This document shows, piece by piece, positions 47,512 to 57,469 of a DNA stretch of 64,000 bases; positions within the stretch are counted from its first letter, which is position 1, and the number at the start of each line of letters is the position of its first letter. The notes below the pieces were generated by a model. That model was not told the DNA's origin, ran no database searches, and saw nothing but the letters and a program-made list of their open reading frames with translations. The translations under genes and the position numbers were made by a program. The DNA is taken from the NCBI RefSeq assembly GCF_009674665.1, contig NZ_WKJD01000019.1, positions 248,001 through 312,000 of the forward strand, written 5' to 3'. Origin of the DNA: Agromyces kandeliae. GTDB taxonomy: Bacteria; Actinomycetota; Actinomycetes; Actinomycetales; Microbacteriaceae.

Positions 47512-50076
47512 TCAGTCGGCGGCGGCGACGAGCCCCAGCTCGGCCGGCGAGACGAGCAGCGGATGCCGCGGCACGACGCGCACGGTGTACCCGAACGCCC
47601 CGGCCCGGTCGAGCGTGACCGTGCCGACGTAGACGCAGGTCGCGGCATCCGTCGTCGACGTCCCGTCGGGCACGAGTTCCGCGACACGAGCGTCGTCGAT
47701 GCGGTCGTCGCCGTGCGAGTGGCCGTAGACGACCTCGACGGACACCTCGGACTCGGTCAGGGCGCCCAGCGCGACGTGCGCGCGGAGGTGGAGTTCGTCG
47801 CCGACGTGCGGCGTCGACTCGAGGCCGCCCGACTCGACGTGGGCCACGTCCACGCCCGGCCACGCCGCTCGCACGTGCGCGACCCATGCCGCGAGCTCGC
47901 GCGCCGGCTTCGCCCCCTCCGCACCGACCACTGCGGCGTGCTCGGCGGCCGGGCGGTACAGCCGCTCGACGTACTCGCGCACCATCCGGTCGGCTCCGAG
48001 TTCGGGCGAGAGGTGCGCAAGCGTGCGGCGCACGCGCGCCATCCACTCGGTGGGCACGCCGTCGCGGTCGCGATCGTAGAAGAGCCGCGTGATCCGGTGC
48101 TCGATGAGGTCGTAGAGCGCGGATGCCTCGAGCCGGTCGCGCTCGGCCTGGTCGCCGGCAGCGTCGGCGGTCGGGATCACCCATCCGTGGTCGTCGGCGG
48201 CGTACTCGGCCCACCAGCCGTCGAGGATCGACAGGTTGAGCGCGCCGTTCATGGCGGCCTTCATCCCCGACGTGCCGCACGCCTCGAGCGGTCGGAGCGG
48301 GTTGTTCATCCAGACGTCGCAGCCCGGGTAGAGGAGCTGGGCCATGCCGATGTCGTAGTCGGGCAGGAAGACGATGCGCTCGCGGAGTTCGGGCCGCTGC
48401 GCGAACTGCACGAGGCGCTGGATGAGCCGCTTGCCCTCGTCGTCGGCCGGGTGCGCCTTGCCGGCGATCACGAACTGGACGGGACGGTCGGGGTTGGTGA
48501 GGATCGCCGCGAACCGGTCGGGGTCCTGCAGCATGAGCGTCAGTCGCTTGTACGTCGGCACTCGGCGCGCGAAGCCGATCGTGAGGACGTCCGGATCGAG
48601 CACGCGGCGCACCCAGTCGGGCGCCACCGCGCCGCCGTGCTGGTCGGCCCAGGCGCTCGTGAGTCGGCGTCGGGCGTCCTCGACGAGCTGGAGGCGCATG
48701 CCCCGCTTCACGCCCCAGATCTCGGCGTCGCTGACCGCGGCGCTCATCCAGTCGGCGTGCTCGGTGTCTCCGGTGCCGAGCCGCTCCTCGGCGAGCGAGA
48801 GCAGCGCGGGGTCGGTCCACGTCGGTGCGTGCACGCCGTTCGTGACCGACGTGATCGGCACCTCGTCGGCGTCGAAGCCGGGCCACAGCTCGCCGAACAT
48901 GCGCCGGCTCACTTCGCCGTGCAGCTTCGAGACGCCGTTCGCACGCTGCGCGAGCCGGAGGCCCATCATCGCCATGTTGAACGCGCTGTCCTCGGCGGGC
49001 ACGCCCGGTTCGAGGCCGAGCGGGAGGGCGTCGGCGGGGTCGATCCCGGGCAGCAGGCCCGACTCGAGGTAGCTCGCGACCAGGCCGCGATCGAAGCGGT
49101 CGATGCCCGCGGGCACGGGCGTGTGCGTCGTGAAGACGGTGCCGGCGCGCACGAGTTCCAGCGCCTCGGCGAAGGAGAGCCCGTCGCCGATGCACGCCGA
49201 GATGCGCTCCAGTCCGAGGAACCCGGCGTGCCCCTCGTTCATGTGGAACACGTCGGGGAAGTGGCGGCCGGTGAGCCCGCTCCAGGCGCGGATCGCGCGG
49301 ACGCCGCCGATGCCGAGGAGGAGCTCCTGCTGCAGTCGGTGCTCGCCTCCGCCGCCGTAGAGCCGGTCGGTCACCTGGCGGAGGTCGTCGTCGTTCGCCG
49401 GGATGTCGGTGTCGAGGAGGAGCAGCGGCACCCGGCCGACCGCGGCCTGCCAGACTCGGGCGTGGAGGCTTCGGCCGCCGGGGACCGCGAGCGTGACCTG
49501 CACCGGCGTGCCGTCGGCGCGGCGCAGCACCGACAGCGGGAGGCCGTCGGGATCGAGTGCCGGGTAGCGCTCCTGCTGCCAGCCGTCGGGCGCGATCGCC
49601 TGCGAGAAGTACCCGGCCTTGTAGAACAGGCCGACCGCGATGAGCGGCACGCCGAGGTCGGAGGCGGCCTTGAGGTGGTCGCCGGCGAGGATGCCGAGGC
49701 CGCCGGAGTACTGCGGCAGCGCCTCGGTGATGCCGAACTCGGGTGAGAAGTACGCGACGGTCCTCGGCGACTCGGCGCCGAGCGACTGGTACCAGCGCGG
49801 CTCGGACACGTAGGCGCGCAGGGCGTCGCGCTCCCGTTCGGCCCAGGCGATGAAGCCCTCGTCGGCCGCCAGTTCGTCGAGCCGCCGCGCGTCGACATCG
49901 CCGAGGAACGCGATGGGATCGCGCCCCGAACGGCGCCAGCCCACCGGGTCGACGTGCTCGAAGAGGCGCCGTGTCGGCTCGTGCCACGACCAGCGGAGGT
50001 TCGCGGCGAGCTCCTCGAGCGCGGCGAGCTGCGGCGGAACGACGGCGCGGACGGTGAACTTGCGGATCGGCTTCAC
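47512..50076 (-). CDS. glgP: alpha-glucan phosphorylase
   Basis: The 854-residue PLP phosphorylase releases glucose-1-phosphate from alpha-1,4 glucans. It belongs to the shorter-headed class with the DUF3417 N-terminal domain ([22 protein letters not shown]). [28 protein letters not shown] and, at the PLP site, [22 protein letters not shown] in blocks are present, with NEGHAGF also seen. The GTG at 50076 is 7 bases behind TAGGGT, giving a leaderless start. A GTG 9 bases upstream is possible. It diverges from glgE. Confidence 0.94.
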   Translation of the reverse strand: MKPIRKFTVRAVVPPQLAALEELAANLRWSWHEPTRRLFEHVDPVGWRRSGRDPIAFLGDVDARRLDELAADEGFIAWAERERDALRAYVSEPRWYQSLGAESPRTVAYFSPEFGITEALPQYSGGLGILAGDHLKAASDLGVPLIAVGLFYKAGYFSQAIAPDGWQQERYPALDPDGLPLSVLRRADGTPVQVTLAVPGGRSLHARVWQAAVGRVPLLLLDTDIPANDDDLRQVTDRLYGGGGEHRLQQELLLGIGGVRAIRAWSGLTGRHFPDVFHMNEGHAGFLGLERISACIGDGLSFAEALELVRAGTVFTTHTPVPAGIDRFDRGLVASYLESGLLPGIDPADALPLGLEPGVPAEDSAFNMAMMGLRLAQRANGVSKLHGEVSRRMFGELWPGFDADEVPITSVTNGVHAPTWTDPALLSLAEERLGTGDTEHADWMSAAVSDAEIWGVKRGMRLQLVEDARRRLTSAWADQHGGAVAPDWVRRVLDPDVLTIGFARRVPTYKRLTLMLQDPDRFAAILTNPDRPVQFVIAGKAHPADDEGKRLIQRLVQFAQRPELRERIVFLPDYDIGMAQLLYPGCDVWMNNPLRPLEACGTSGMKAAMNGALNLSILDGWWAEYAADDHGWVIPTADAAGDQAERDRLEASALYDLIEHRITRLFYDRDRDGVPTEWMARVRRTLAHLSPELGADRMVREYVERLYRPAAEHAAVVGAEGAKPARELAAWVAHVRAAWPGVDVAHVESGGLESTPHVGDELHLRAHVALGALTESEVSVEVVYGHSHGDDRIDDARVAELVPDGTSTTDAATCVYVGTVTLDRAGAFGYTVRVVPRHPLLVSPAELGLVAAAD

Positions 50077-50083
50077 GGGGTCC

Positions 50084-50089
50084 ACCCTA
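50084..50089 (-). promoter_or_regulatory. -10 box of glgP (leaderless)
   Basis: TAGGGT ends 7 bases before the glgP GTG at 50076. Confidence 0.5.
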
Positions 50090-50184
50090 CGCAGCAACGT
50101 GTGTCCGGAATATGAACGGATGCCGGGGCACCGCCGAGTCGCGCAGCGCCCTGCAACCCGGTATCGGTCGGATCGCATCCGCGC

Positions 50185-50190
50185 TACGGT
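50185..50190 (+). promoter_or_regulatory. -10 box of glgE (leaderless)
   Basis: TACGGT ends 6 bases before the glgE GTG at 50197. Together with the glgP box it frames a 120-base divergent promoter region that also holds one GGATGCC copy (50117) and no palindrome like that before glgX. Confidence 0.5.
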
Positions 50191-50196
50191 CGGAGC

Positions 50197-52212
50197 GTGA
50201 CGAACCGCGCAGTTCGAGCCGGCCGGATCCCCGTGACCCGGCTCACCCCCGCCCTGCCCGACCCGCGATGGAACCCGAAGGCGTTCTCCGGGGAGGTGGT
50301 CCCGTTCCGCGCCACGGTGTTCCGCGAGGGGCACGACCTGGTCGGTGCGATGCTCGTGCTCACGAGCCCGTCGGGCGTCGCGACGCGGCACCGGATGTCG
50401 GCGCTCGCGCCGGGCACCGACGGATGGGAGGCGCGGGTCCGCCTGGACGAACTCGGCACCTGGCACTGGCACGTGACGGGCTTCGGCGACGAGATCGGCA
50501 CGTGGGTGCACGACGCGGAGCTGAAGATCGACGCAGGCGTCGACGTCGAGCTCATGTACGAGATCGGCGCCCGTCTCGCCGAGCGCGCCGCGAAGGACGC
50601 GGGCCGCCCTGCCGCGGTGCGCAAGCGACTTCGCGCGTACGCGGCGACGCTGCGCGACGCGGACGCAGACGCGACCGCCCGTCGCGCCCTGCTCGAGGAT
50701 CCCCTGCTGGAGGAGTTCCGCTCCCGCCCGCTCGCCCGCTTCACGACCGACTCCGAGGAGCACGAGATCCTCGTCGAGCGGCGGCGCGCCGGAGTCGGGT
50801 CCTGGTACGAGTTCTTCCCACGGTCGGAGGGCGCGCGGCAGCTGAAGAAGGACGGCTCGTGGAAGTCGGGCACCTTCCGCACCGCGCAGCGACGACTCGA
50901 CGGCGTCGCGGCGATGGGCTTCGACGTGGTCTACCTGCCGCCGATCCATCCGATCGGCTTCTCGTTCCGCAAGGGACCGAACAACACGCTCACGCCCGGG
51001 CCGTTCGATCCGGGCTCGCCGTGGGCGATCGGCGCCGCCACCGGCGGCCACGACACGGTCCACCCCGAGCTCGGATCGCTCGCCGACTTCCGGGCGTTCG
51101 TGCGCCGCGCCGCCGCGCTCGGAATCGAGATCGCGCTCGACCTGGCACTGCAGGCCTCGCCCGACCACCCGTGGGTGACCGAGCACCCCGAGTGGTTCAC
51201 GACGCTGCCGGACGGCACGATCGCCTATGCGGAGAATCCGCCGAAGAAGTACCAGGACATCTATCCGGTCAACTTCGACGACGACTTCGAGGGCCTCGTC
51301 GACGAGGTGACGCGCATCGTGCGGCTCTGGATGAAGCAGGGCGTGCGGATCTTCCGCGTCGACAACCCGCACACGAAGCCGCTGATGTTCTGGGAGCGGC
51401 TCATCGGGGACATCAACGCGACGGACCCCGACGTGGTGTTCCTCGCCGAGGCGTTCACCCGTCCCGCGATGATGCAGGCGCTCGCCATGGTCGGCTTCCA
51501 GCAGTCGTACTCCTACTTCACGTGGCGGAACACCAAGGCCGAGCTCGAGGAGTTCCTGACGAGCGTGTCGCAGGAGACCGCCGACTTCATGCGGCCGAAC
51601 CTGTTCGTGAACACCCCCGACATCCTGACCGAGTACCTCCAGTTCGGCGGTCCGGCGGCGTTCACCGTGCGGGCCACCATCGCGGCGACGGCGGGGGCGA
51701 CGTGGGGCGTGTACTCGGGCTTCGAGCTGTTCGAGTCCGTCGCGCGGCCGGGCGCCGAGGAGGCGATCGACAACGAGAAGTACGAGTACAAGCCGCGCGA
51801 CTTCGCCAAGGCCGAGGCGGATGGCACGTCGCTGGCGCTCTACCTCGGGATCCTGAACCGCATCCGCGCCGACCATCCCGCGCTCGGGCAGCTCCGCAAC
51901 ATCCGCTTCCACTACAGCGACGACGACTCGGTCCTCGTGTACTCCAAGCACCTCGAGGGCCGCTTCATCGAGGGCCGCGGTCCCGACGACCACGACACGA
52001 TCCTCGTCGTCGCCAACGTCGACCCGCACTCGGTGCGCGAGACGACCGTGCACCTCGACCTCCCGGCGATCGACCTTCCCGGCGGCGGCACGTTCGAGGT
52101 CGAGGACCTCGTGACCGGCGAGCGCTGGGAGTGGGGCGAGCACAACTACGTGCGGCTGGACGCGTTCACGCAGCCGGTCCACATCCTCCGAGTGATTCGA
52201 GGCGCGGAATGA
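50197..52212 (+). CDS. glgE: alpha-1,4-glucan:maltose-1-phosphate maltosyltransferase
   Basis: The 671-residue GH13_3 enzyme extends alpha-glucan with maltose from maltose-1-phosphate. An N-terminal beta domain with [13 protein letters not shown] and a helical segment is followed by the barrel with [12 protein letters not shown], the nucleophile Asp in [12 protein letters not shown] (about residue 386), the acid in [11 protein letters not shown] (about 415) and LQFGGPAAF. GlgE defines an actinobacterial glucan route from trehalose. The stop overlaps glgB (ATGA). It is leaderless. Confidence 0.96.
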   Translation: MTNRAVRAGRIPVTRLTPALPDPRWNPKAFSGEVVPFRATVFREGHDLVGAMLVLTSPSGVATRHRMSALAPGTDGWEARVRLDELGTWHWHVTGFGDEIGTWVHDAELKIDAGVDVELMYEIGARLAERAAKDAGRPAAVRKRLRAYAATLRDADADATARRALLEDPLLEEFRSRPLARFTTDSEEHEILVERRRAGVGSWYEFFPRSEGARQLKKDGSWKSGTFRTAQRRLDGVAAMGFDVVYLPPIHPIGFSFRKGPNNTLTPGPFDPGSPWAIGAATGGHDTVHPELGSLADFRAFVRRAAALGIEIALDLALQASPDHPWVTEHPEWFTTLPDGTIAYAENPPKKYQDIYPVNFDDDFEGLVDEVTRIVRLWMKQGVRIFRVDNPHTKPLMFWERLIGDINATDPDVVFLAEAFTRPAMMQALAMVGFQQSYSYFTWRNTKAELEEFLTSVSQETADFMRPNLFVNTPDILTEYLQFGGPAAFTVRATIAATAGATWGVYSGFELFESVARPGAEEAIDNEKYEYKPRDFAKAEADGTSLALYLGILNRIRADHPALGQLRNIRFHYSDDDSVLVYSKHLEGRFIEGRGPDDHDTILVVANVDPHSVRETTVHLDLPAIDLPGGGTFEVEDLVTGERWEWGEHNYVRLDAFTQPVHILRVIRGAE

Positions 52213-54416
52213 CCGACACCACCCCCCTCCAGGCACCGCCCGTCCCCGACGAGCTCCTCCGCGCCGTCGCCGAGGGCCGCCACCACGACCCCCACCAGGT
52301 GCTCGGGCAGCACGGCTTCGAGACGCCCGGGGAGCCGGGCGCGCACACCGTGGTCCGCGTGCGGCGACCGCTCGCGGCATCCGTCACCGCCCTGCTCGAC
52401 GACGGCGCCGAACTCCCGCTCGCGCATGCCGGCCATGGCATCTGGGCGGGTGCCGGAGCGTTCGGGCCGACCGGGTACCGGGTTCGCGCGCGCTACGACG
52501 ACGGCACCGAGTGGACCGCCGACGACCCGTACCGGTACGCGCCGACGATCGGCGAGCTCGACCTGCACCTCATCGAGGAGGGCCGGCACGAGGAGCTCTG
52601 GACGGTGCTCGGCGCGCACCACCGCGAGTTCCCGTCGGTCACGGGGCCGCTCCGCGGCGTCTCGTTCACGGTCTGGGCACCGCGCGCCCGCGCCGTGCGC
52701 GTCGTCGGCGACTTCAACCGGTGGGACGGCCTCGGCCACGCCATGCGGAACATGGGCTCGAGCGGGGTCTGGGAGCTCTTCGTGCCCGACGTCGAGCCGG
52801 GCTCGTCCTACAAGTTCGAGATCCTGGCCCAGTCCGGCGAGTGGATGATGAAGGCCGACCCGATGGCGCGCCGCGCCGAGGTCGCCCCCGCGACCGCGTC
52901 GGTCGTCGCGACGAGCGGGCACGACTGGGCCGACGGCGAATGGATGTCGCAGCGCGCGCATCGGAACCCGCACGAGCTGCCGATGAGCGTGTACGAGCTC
53001 CACCTCGGGTCATGGCGGCCCGGCAAGGGGTACCGCGACATCGCCGACGAGCTCATCGAGTACCTCCAGTGGCTCGGCTACACGCACGTCGAGTTCCTGC
53101 CCCTGGCGGAGCATCCGTTCGGCGGATCCTGGGGCTACCAGGTGACGGGCTACTACGCGATCACCAGCCGGTTCGGCTCGCCCGACGACCTCAAGTACCT
53201 GATCGACCGGCTGCACCAGGCGGGCATCGGCGTGATCATGGACTGGGTGCCCGGGCACTTCCCCAAGGACGAGTGGGCCCTCGCCCGCTTCGACGGCGAA
53301 CCGCTCTACGAGCACCCCGACCCCCGCCGCGGCGAGCAGAAGGACTGGGGCACGCTCGTCTTCGACTACGGCAACCCGCGCGTGCGGAACTTCCTCGTCG
53401 CGAACGCGTTGTTCTGGCTGGAGGAGATGCACATCGACGGCCTGCGGGTCGACGCCGTGGCATCGATGCTCTACCTCGACTACTCGCGCGAGGAGGGCGA
53501 GTGGATGCCGAACTGGTACGGCGGTCGCGAGCACCTGGAGGCGATCGGCTTCCTGCAGGAGGCGACCGCGACGGCCTACAAGCGCAACCCCGGCATCGTG
53601 ATGATCGCCGAGGAGTCGACGAGCTGGCCGGGCGTGACCGCGACGACCTCGTCGGGCGGACTCGGCTTCGGCTACAAGTGGAACATGGGGTGGATGCACG
53701 ACACCCTGCAGTACATCCAGCGCGACCCGATGTACCGCTCGCACCACCACGGCGAGCTCACGTTCTCGTTCCTCTACGCGTTCAGCGAGCACTTCATCCT
53801 GCCGATCAGCCACGACGAGGTCGTGCACGGCAAGGGCTCGCTCGTGCGCAAGATGCCCGGCGACCACTGGCAGCAGCTCGCGAACACGCGCGCCTACCTC
53901 GCGTACATGTGGGCGCACCCCGGCAAGCAGCTGCTGTTCATGGGGCAGGAGTTCGGGCAGCTCTCCGAGTGGAGCGAGGAACGCGGCCTCGACTGGTGGA
54001 TCCTCGACCAGCCGAGCCACCGCCAGCTCGCCGAGCTCGTCGGCCGGCTGAACCGCACCTACGCCGAGACGCCCGCGCTCTGGCAGCTCGACGACGACTC
54101 GGCGGGCTTCGACTGGGTCGAGGGCGGCGCGGCCGAGATGAACGTGATCGCGTTCCTCAGGTACGACCGCGACCGTCGGCCGCTCCTGTGCATCGTGAAC
54201 TTCGCCGGGAACCCGCATGACGGCGTGCGCCTCGGCCTGCCGTTCGCGGGGCGTTGGCGCGAGGTGCTGAACACGGATGCCGCGGAGTTCGGCGGCTCGG
54301 GCGTCGGGAACCTCGGCGGCGTCGACGCGACCGACGAGCCGTGGGCGGGCAAGCCGGCCTCGGCCGTCTTCACGCTGCCGCCGCTCGGCGCGCTCTGGTT
54401 CACGCCGGAGGGGTAG
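52209..54416 (+). CDS. glgB: 1,4-alpha-glucan branching enzyme
   Basis: The 735-residue GH13_9 enzyme introduces alpha-1,6 branches. It has the extra N1 domain and CBM48 (residues about 20-230), [21 protein letters not shown], the nucleophile in [16 protein letters not shown] (about 413), the acid in [11 protein letters not shown] (about 466) and [14 protein letters not shown] (about 534). It shares the glgE message through an ATGA overlap, so the polymer is extended and branched together. It converges with the YbbN-like gene with only 14 bases between. Confidence 0.96.
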   Translation: MTDTTPLQAPPVPDELLRAVAEGRHHDPHQVLGQHGFETPGEPGAHTVVRVRRPLAASVTALLDDGAELPLAHAGHGIWAGAGAFGPTGYRVRARYDDGTEWTADDPYRYAPTIGELDLHLIEEGRHEELWTVLGAHHREFPSVTGPLRGVSFTVWAPRARAVRVVGDFNRWDGLGHAMRNMGSSGVWELFVPDVEPGSSYKFEILAQSGEWMMKADPMARRAEVAPATASVVATSGHDWADGEWMSQRAHRNPHELPMSVYELHLGSWRPGKGYRDIADELIEYLQWLGYTHVEFLPLAEHPFGGSWGYQVTGYYAITSRFGSPDDLKYLIDRLHQAGIGVIMDWVPGHFPKDEWALARFDGEPLYEHPDPRRGEQKDWGTLVFDYGNPRVRNFLVANALFWLEEMHIDGLRVDAVASMLYLDYSREEGEWMPNWYGGREHLEAIGFLQEATATAYKRNPGIVMIAEESTSWPGVTATTSSGGLGFGYKWNMGWMHDTLQYIQRDPMYRSHHHGELTFSFLYAFSEHFILPISHDEVVHGKGSLVRKMPGDHWQQLANTRAYLAYMWAHPGKQLLFMGQEFGQLSEWSEERGLDWWILDQPSHRQLAELVGRLNRTYAETPALWQLDDDSAGFDWVEGGAAEMNVIAFLRYDRDRRPLLCIVNFAGNPHDGVRLGLPFAGRWREVLNTDAAEFGGSGVGNLGGVDATDEPWAGKPASAVFTLPPLGALWFTPEG

Positions 54417-54430
54417 CCGCTGCCTGCGGG

Positions 54431-55393
54431 CTAGTAGAGCAGCATCGCGAGACGGCGCCGCGCCGCGCCGACGCGCGGGTCCTCGACCCCGACCACCTGG
54501 AACAGCTCGAGCAGGCGCTCGCGCACCCGGTTCCTGGCGTCGGCGTCGAGCGTCGGGAACAGGCCGAGCAGCCGCGCGAACGCGTCGTCGACGTGGCCCC
54601 CGGACAGGTCGAGGTCGGCGACGTCGAGCTGGGCGTCGAGGTCGTCCGGGGTGGTCGCCGCGCGGTTCCGGATCTCGTCGAGCGTCTTGCCCTGGAGGCG
54701 CCCGAGCAGGTTCGCCTGTGCGAGGCCGGCCACCGCGAGGTCGTCGCGGGGGTCCTGTGCGATCGCCGTGCGGTAGGCGGATGCCGCGGCCGTGTAGTCT
54801 CCACGGCTGATCGCGTCGAACGCCTCCTGGTGCAGCGGCGGCAGCGGTTCCTCGACGGGCTCCTCGGCTTCGGCCTCGCCCTCGCCGTCGCCATCGGCAC
54901 CCGGGACCCGACCGGTCACGCCGTTGCGCTCGGCGACCTCGAGGAGCTGGTCGAACACCTGGTCGATGACCTCGTCGGGCTGCACGCCCTGGAACAGCGG
55001 CACCGGCTGCCCGGCGACGAGCGCGACGACCGTGGGGATCGCCTGCGCCTGCAGCGCCTGGACGAGCTGGGGGCTCCGGTCCGCGTCTGCGGGCGCGAGC
55101 ACGAGACGGCCCTCGCGGGCGTTCACGAGCCGCTCGAGGGCGGCGACGAGCTGGGTGGACTGCTCGCTCCATGACGCCCACAGCGCCAGGACGACCGGGA
55201 CCGTGCGCGAGAGCTCGAGCACCTGGCCGAAGCTCTGGTCGTCGACGGCCGCGACGTAGCCGCCGGCGCCTCCCGCGGCGGGCGTCGCGCCCGGGGCATC
55301 CGTCGCCGGTCGCTCGTCGCGGTGGACGAGCGAGGACAGGTCGACCGCGCCGCGCAGGCTCGCGGGCTCGTTGGGTGGGAACGCGTTCGTCAC
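54431..55393 (-). CDS. tetratricopeptide/thioredoxin-fold co-chaperone (CnoX/YbbN-like)
   Basis: The 320-residue protein has a thioredoxin-like domain (about residues 45-155, VVLALWASWSEQSTQLVAAL) and a TPR-like helical C-terminal part with HQEAFDAISRGDYTAAASAYRTAIAQDP. The usual CxxC of thioredoxin is SEQS, so no redox activity is expected; YbbN/CnoX proteins act as chaperedoxins or holdases. The middle linker is acidic. Its GTG overlaps the upstream stop (GTGA). Confidence 0.88.
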   Translation of the reverse strand: MTNAFPPNEPASLRGAVDLSSLVHRDERPATDAPGATPAAGGAGGYVAAVDDQSFGQVLELSRTVPVVLALWASWSEQSTQLVAALERLVNAREGRLVLAPADADRSPQLVQALQAQAIPTVVALVAGQPVPLFQGVQPDEVIDQVFDQLLEVAERNGVTGRVPGADGDGEGEAEAEEPVEEPLPPLHQEAFDAISRGDYTAAASAYRTAIAQDPRDDLAVAGLAQANLLGRLQGKTLDEIRNRAATTPDDLDAQLDVADLDLSGGHVDDAFARLLGLFPTLDADARNRVRERLLELFQVVGVEDPRVGAARRRLAMLLY

Positions 55394-57273
55394 TTGACCT
55401 CCGATGCGCCGATCAGGGATTCGGACCAGCCCAGCAGGCGGATCTGCTCGTCGGATCCGACTGCGGGCACGTAGAACATGAGTTGGATGCCGATCTCGCG
55501 CTCGACGCCCTTGGCGCTCTTCTCGTCGAAGCCGGAGAGCGCTGCGCCGGGCTGGCCCTCCTTGAAGCCGATCGTCCCGCCGTCGTTCGGCGTGACCTTC
55601 TCGGTCTGCGTGATCGAGACGGTCACCAGGGCACCGGAGTCGTTCGTGGCCAGCGCGACCGTCGGGCTGTCGCCGGGCGCGTTCGAGAACGCCACGTCGG
55701 CCGTGTCGGGGAGGTCGTCGGCGATGGCCTTCTGGCCCTCGACGCCGAGCTGCTGCCGGATCACGTCGCCCTCCGGGTCGAAGAACTGCGCGAACTCCGA
55801 CTCGTCTCCCTTGAGCAGGACGTCGGCGTAGGCCGGGGCGACCTGTCCCGTCGGCATGATGAGGCCCTTGAACTCGGGGTTGATCGGCGGGGCGCCGATG
55901 GATGCCGGCGCGACCTCGGGCACGTCGGCGTCGGGCACGAGCGCCGTCGCGTAGAGCACCTTGTAGTTCTCCCGCGGCGACTCCTGCCGGAGGACGAGGG
56001 CCGTCGGCGCGATCGTCTCGTCGTCGTTGTTCTTCGCGATGGTGAGCACGGTCCTCGGCCAGCCCGTCACCTGCTGCGGCAGCGTGAGCGTCAGCGGCGA
56101 GGCGGGGATCGCGGGCAGCGATGCCTGGTCTGGCAGCGACTTGCGGATCGCGTAGTTCGCCTTCCTCGCCTCGAGGGCGGGGCCGGTGAATCGCTCTGCG
56201 AGGCGCTGCGAATCGGCGTCGGCGTCGACCTCGGTGGTGAAGACCGCGATGCGACGCATGATGCGCTCCATCTGGGGCACCGTCACCGCCGGAACCACTG
56301 CGGGAGCCGCGGGCTCGGCCGGCTCGCCCTCCTCGCCCTCGGCCGCCGTCTCGACCGGGGTGGCCGGGGCCGTCGTCTCGGGTGCGGACGTCAGGTCGGG
56401 CCAGTAGTCCGCCGAGCACGCGGACAGCGCGATGGCCGGAACGAGGAGCACCGGCAGGAGCGCGATGCGCCTCGCGCGGCCGGTCGACCGACCGGAGCCG
56501 CCGGATCCCAGCGAGGCACGCTGCGAGCGCGGCGGTCGGGGTGCTCGCATCAGCTTCCCCTTCGGGCCCTTGGGGAGGTTGCGGCGCGGCCCGCGGGAGC
56601 GGCGGTGCGCGAAGACGCCGGAGATGACGAGGACGATGCCGACGAGGAACAGGAGGGCGCCGCCGGCGATGAGCGGCCCTGCCCACGGGGTGGCGTTGTC
56701 GAGGGGCCACGCCACGACGATCCGGCCCGGCGCCGGCGCCGTCCCGTCGGACGAGATCAGGACCGTGATCCCCTCGGGCACGTCGACCGTCGTGGTCAGC
56801 GTGCGGTCGCCGGTGAACTCGTCGAGCCACAGGTCGCTGCCGGCCGGCGACGCCGCCGGATCGGGCTCCGCCTCGGCGTCCTCGGACTCCTCGGCGACCT
56901 CGGGCTCCTCGGTCGCAGGCGACGTGGGCGTGGAGTCGTCGACGGGCTGCGCGACGATCACCTCGCTCGTGAACTCGCCGACCTCGCCGTCGTACCCGAC
57001 CGACACGTACGGGTCGTCGCCGATCCAGCTGAGGACGTCGTCGGTGCGCCCGTAGGAGATGTACACGGGTCCGCCGCCCGAGACGGTGATGGTCTGCTTC
57101 CCCGGGTTGGCGGCGAGTGCCTCGGGCGTGAGGACCGTGTAGCTGGCCTGGTTCTCGACCACCGTCCCGAGCGAGACCTTGTCCGGCTCGAGGAAGACGG
57201 TCCGTTGGGCGATGCCGAAGCCGACCAGCACGGCGGCAGCAGCGAACGCCAGAATGGCGAGGACGAAGCGCAC
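55390..57273 (-). CDS. two-part membrane protein with internal lipobox-like segment
   Basis: The 627-residue product begins RFVLAILAFAAAAVLVGFGIAQRTV after GTG, a helix that enters the outside. A beta-type domain follows (PYVSVGYDGEV and SDLWLDEFTGDRT), then a second helix near 215-240 (AGPLIAGGALLFLVGIVLVISGVFA). A basic stretch and a second exported domain come next: ARRIALLPVLLVPAIALSACSADYW has a lipobox-like SAC, and IGAPPINPEFKGLI and FFDPEGDVIRQQLG lie later. An in-frame ATG at 56550 could start the second half alone. I believe such proteins are usual in Microbacteriaceae; the function is unknown. GGAGG before GTG supports the start. Confidence 0.82.
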   Translation of the reverse strand: MRFVLAILAFAAAAVLVGFGIAQRTVFLEPDKVSLGTVVENQASYTVLTPEALAANPGKQTITVSGGGPVYISYGRTDDVLSWIGDDPYVSVGYDGEVGEFTSEVIVAQPVDDSTPTSPATEEPEVAEESEDAEAEPDPAASPAGSDLWLDEFTGDRTLTTTVDVPEGITVLISSDGTAPAPGRIVVAWPLDNATPWAGPLIAGGALLFLVGIVLVISGVFAHRRSRGPRRNLPKGPKGKLMRAPRPPRSQRASLGSGGSGRSTGRARRIALLPVLLVPAIALSACSADYWPDLTSAPETTAPATPVETAAEGEEGEPAEPAAPAVVPAVTVPQMERIMRRIAVFTTEVDADADSQRLAERFTGPALEARKANYAIRKSLPDQASLPAIPASPLTLTLPQQVTGWPRTVLTIAKNNDDETIAPTALVLRQESPRENYKVLYATALVPDADVPEVAPASIGAPPINPEFKGLIMPTGQVAPAYADVLLKGDESEFAQFFDPEGDVIRQQLGVEGQKAIADDLPDTADVAFSNAPGDSPTVALATNDSGALVTVSITQTEKVTPNDGGTIGFKEGQPGAALSGFDEKSAKGVEREIGIQLMFYVPAVGSDEQIRLLGWSESLIGASEVK

Positions 57274-57355
57274 TCGGTTAACCTCCAGGCCGCGGGGGCG
57301 CGGCATCCGACAAAGACACCCCACACTACCGACGGTGTCTGGGAGTCTCCTAACC

Positions 57356-57372
57356 GATGTCTGGATGACATC
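57356..57372. promoter_or_regulatory. inverted repeat in a divergent promoter region
   Basis: CGATGTC and GACATCG pair over 7 bases around TGGAT (57355-57373). It lies in the 196-base region 57274-57469 between the two-part membrane gene and the DivIVA-like gene, upstream of a TATGAT -10 box at 57400-57405. It could be an operator. Confidence 0.4.
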
Positions 57373-57399
57373 GACCCCCTGCCGTCGCCCTCCGGGCCG

Positions 57400-57405
57400 T
57401 ATGAT
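57400..57405 (+). promoter_or_regulatory. -10 box of the DivIVA-like gene
   Basis: TATGAT lies 64 bases before the TTG start, giving a leader that ends in GGAGGAAG. On the other strand TAGTGT at 57324-57329 can serve the divergent membrane gene. Confidence 0.45.
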
Positions 57406-57469
57406 CGGATGCGACCCGCGCGCCCCCCACAACCCCCCACAACGCGGGACACGGACCCCGGAGGAAGAA

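Noticed and set aside
47512-52380. A 1622-codon minus-strand frame spanning glgP and beyond
   Set aside because: The phosphorylase starts at 50076; the region upstream is the antisense of glgE and glgB, which have clear motifs.
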